The notes below the pieces were generated by a model, which saw nothing but the letters and a program-made list of their open reading frames with translations, did no database searches and was not told the origin of the DNA. A DNA stretch of 64,000 bases from UBA6927 sp022447855. Its GTDB lineage: Bacteria; Chloroflexota; Dehalococcoidia; Lucifugimonadales; UBA6927. The position numbers and the translations under genes are program-made. The stretch lies in the NCBI GenBank assembly GCA_022447855.1, contig JAKUTX010000007.1:1-64000 (forward strand), in the 5' to 3' direction. Positions 62,581 to 64,000 of the stretch are shown here, piece by piece; the first letter of the stretch is position 1; every line of letters begins with the position of its first letter.

Positions 62581-63828
62581 TTATGGAGCATTAATTCCTG
62601 GTACAGGGAATTTTTCTGCTAGATTGGATACCTCAGATTTAACGTTATTTGAAATTTCATTATTGCCAGGATTTTTGAGGGTCTTGAGGATTAATTCTCC
62701 GATAAGACTAGCTTCTTTCCCTCCCATTCCTCGACTGGTTATTGCAGCAGTTCCTAGCCTGATACCACTTCCAGTTCCTGGAGGGTTTTGGTCGTAAGGA
62801 ATTGTATTTCTGTTAGCAACAATATTGACTTCACCTAATGAAATCTCTGCGTCTTTTCCGTTCAAACCGATTGAAGTTAAATCCACAAGAACCATGTGAT
62901 TGTCTGTTCCTCCAGAGACCAATCTTAATCCGCCTTTATTCAGTACTTCAGCTAATGCTTGAGCATTAGAACGAATAGTAGATTGATACAACTTAAATTT
63001 TTTATCTTGAGCCTCTCCGAATGCTACAGCTTTTGCTGCTATTATGTGCTCCATTGGTCCACCTTGCATATTTGGGAAAACGGCTCGGTCAACTGATCGG
63101 GCTAGTTTTTTCTCGCATAAAATCATGCCACCACGTGGTCCTCTTAAAGTTTTGTGAGTGGTAGTGGTGACAATTTGTGCATGAGGAACTGGGGATGGAT
63201 GTTCGCCTGCTGCCACTAAACCAGAAATATGTGCCATATCAATCATTAGAATTGCTTCAATGGAATCGGCTATTTTTCTTAGTCGGGGGAAATCTATTGT
63301 TCTAGTATATGCGCTTGCGCCAGCAACCAAGATTTTAGGATTATGTTCTTTTGCAATTTTTTCAACATTTTCATAGTCAATAGTTTCGGTTTTCCGATCT
63401 ACGCCATAGGATACAATTTTGTATAATTTCGAGGAAAAATTTACAGGCGATCCATGTGTTAAATGTCCTCCGTGGTCAAGACTCATACCCATAATTGTAT
63501 CTCCCGGAGAGATGGTCGCAAAATATGCAGCCATATTCGCTTGGGCTCCACTGTGAGGTTGAACATTCGCATGATCGGCGCCAAAAATATCCTTTGCTCT
63601 TTGAATAGCTATGCTTTCAGCTACGTCCACAAATTCGCATCCACCATAATATCTTCTTCCAGGGTATCCTTCGGCATATTTATTGGTCATTACAGAGCCC
63701 TGGGCTTCTAATACTGCCTCACTTGCATAATTCTCAGAGGCGATTAAGTTAATTTGATTAATTTGCCTAGCTTTTTCATTTTGGATAGCTTCAGCTATTT
63801 CAGGGTCTTGGTTAATTAGTGATCCCAT
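62581..63828 (-). CDS. glyA: Serine hydroxymethyltransferase
   Basis: Interconverts serine and glycine while charging tetrahydrofolate with a one-carbon unit, using PLP. The 415-residue protein has the PLP-lysine motif VTTTTHKTLRGPRGG near residue 226, AEGYPGRRYYGGCEFVD at about 53-69 and HSGAQANMAAYFA. AGGAGAAACA precedes the ATG. It is followed by the methyltransferase on the same strand and is divergent from the partial gene at the right edge. Confidence 0.95.
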   Translation of the reverse strand: MGSLINQDPEIAEAIQNEKARQINQINLIASENYASEAVLEAQGSVMTNKYAEGYPGRRYYGGCEFVDVAESIAIQRAKDIFGADHANVQPHSGAQANMAAYFATISPGDTIMGMSLDHGGHLTHGSPVNFSSKLYKIVSYGVDRKTETIDYENVEKIAKEHNPKILVAGASAYTRTIDFPRLRKIADSIEAILMIDMAHISGLVAAGEHPSPVPHAQIVTTTTHKTLRGPRGGMILCEKKLARSVDRAVFPNMQGGPMEHIIAAKAVAFGEAQDKKFKLYQSTIRSNAQALAEVLNKGGLRLVSGGTDNHMVLVDLTSIGLNGKDAEISLGEVNIVANRNTIPYDQNPPGTGSGIRLGTAAITSRGMGGKEASLIGELILKTLKNPGNNEISNNVKSEVSNLAEKFPVPGINAP

Positions 63829-63896
63829 TGTTTCTCCTGTTTTAAGAAATAATACTTCGAAATTTAATCAATCAAAAACATTTCTTGAACATGTGA

Positions 63897-63925
63897 TTAA
63901 ATCTTAAGTAATGATAGACTAATAT
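63897..63925 (+). promoter_or_regulatory. Weak candidate promoter for the right-edge gene
   Basis: TTAAAT (63897-63902) and TAATAT (63920-63925) are 17 bases apart. The -35 is poor. Confidence 0.3.
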
Positions 63926-63962
63926 AACGTAAGTGACTACTAATGCTTTAAGAGGTTTGGAC

Positions 63963-64000
63963 ATGAGAGAAGGTGTTTTGGAGCGGTACAGGCAATATTT
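63963..64000 (+). CDS. Start of a truncated gene, possibly threonine synthase
   Basis: An ATG at 63963 with AAGAGG upstream opens a frame reading MREGVLERYRQY to the window edge. The opening looks like the N-terminus of some threonine synthases (a GV-x-E-x-Y-R pattern), but only 12 full codons are visible, so this is a weak guess. Confidence 0.4.
   Translation, partial: MREGVLERYRQY

Noticed and set aside
1..64000. CRISPR arrays, insertion sequences, prophage or integrase genes
   Set aside because: I saw no regularly spaced repeats, transposase or phage-like proteins, and gene order is dense and mostly housekeeping.

Overview
The window is AT-rich, densely coded DNA with no gene-free stretch longer than about 300 bases. 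It looks like chromosome from a marine Chloroflexota bacterium of the SAR202/Dehalococcoidia type. That is an inference from three things: the pair of Chlor_Arch_YYY-like (DUF2298) and Agl23-like membrane proteins, families I know mainly from Chloroflexi and archaea; the overall gene mix (heme O synthase, crotonases, sugar-acid enzymes, SDR and amidohydrolase families); and the low G+C. Most genes are housekeeping. One tRNA (Pro, anticodon UGG) is present. I saw no rRNA, CRISPR array, insertion sequence, phage gene or origin.

Layout. 0-5.5 kb: aroF-type DAHP synthase on the minus strand with a promoter and hairpin leader; then on the plus strand a sulfatase, a DHDPS-family aldolase, a strong terminator, rsmD, coaD and a coiled-coil protein. 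5.6-12.2 kb, minus: lysS, greA, ileS and an M42-like aminopeptidase. 12.3-15.3 kb, plus: a small beta-propeller protein, ctaB and serS. 15.3-24 kb, mostly minus: an acyl-CoA ligase, two coupled crotonases (one with a degraded active site), an unlisted 52-residue basic protein on the plus strand, a small protein coupled to moeA, then pheT and pheS. 24.3-29.9 kb, plus: mscS, an RNase II/R protein, tRNA-Pro (minus), an NHL-repeat protein and an MFS transporter.

29.9-54 kb is a long minus-strand block: RND transporter, fabI, two genes matching the two halves of vertebrate D-glutamate cyclase (DUF4392 and DUF1445), mutS, a NuoEFG-like module, a four-gene archaeal-looking membrane glycan cluster, ftsY, a sortase, a zinc-ribbon protein and an SDR. 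54-64 kb: a FIST-domain protein, an amidohydrolase, a four-gene plus-strand cassette (MDR dehydrogenase, aldo-keto reductase, RhaM-type mutarotase, L-fuconolactonase-type hydrolase), glnA, rnc, a methyltransferase, glyA and the first codons of a gene that runs off the end.

How the parts may work together. The 56-59.6 kb cassette supplies the early steps of oxidative L-fucose (or similar deoxy-sugar) breakdown: anomer interconversion, oxidation at C1 and lactone opening. The sulfatase and DHDPS-family aldolase near the left end could serve the same kind of substrate, since marine fucose is often sulfated, but they are distant and the dehydratase step is not here. The acyl-CoA ligase and crotonases suggest a small fatty or aromatic acid pathway. 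The 43.6-50.7 kb cluster looks like machinery for building and moving a polyprenyl- or lipid-linked glycan and is the best candidate for an under-described system. Many start codons are TTG or GTG; I chose starts by Shine-Dalgarno spacing where it was decisive.
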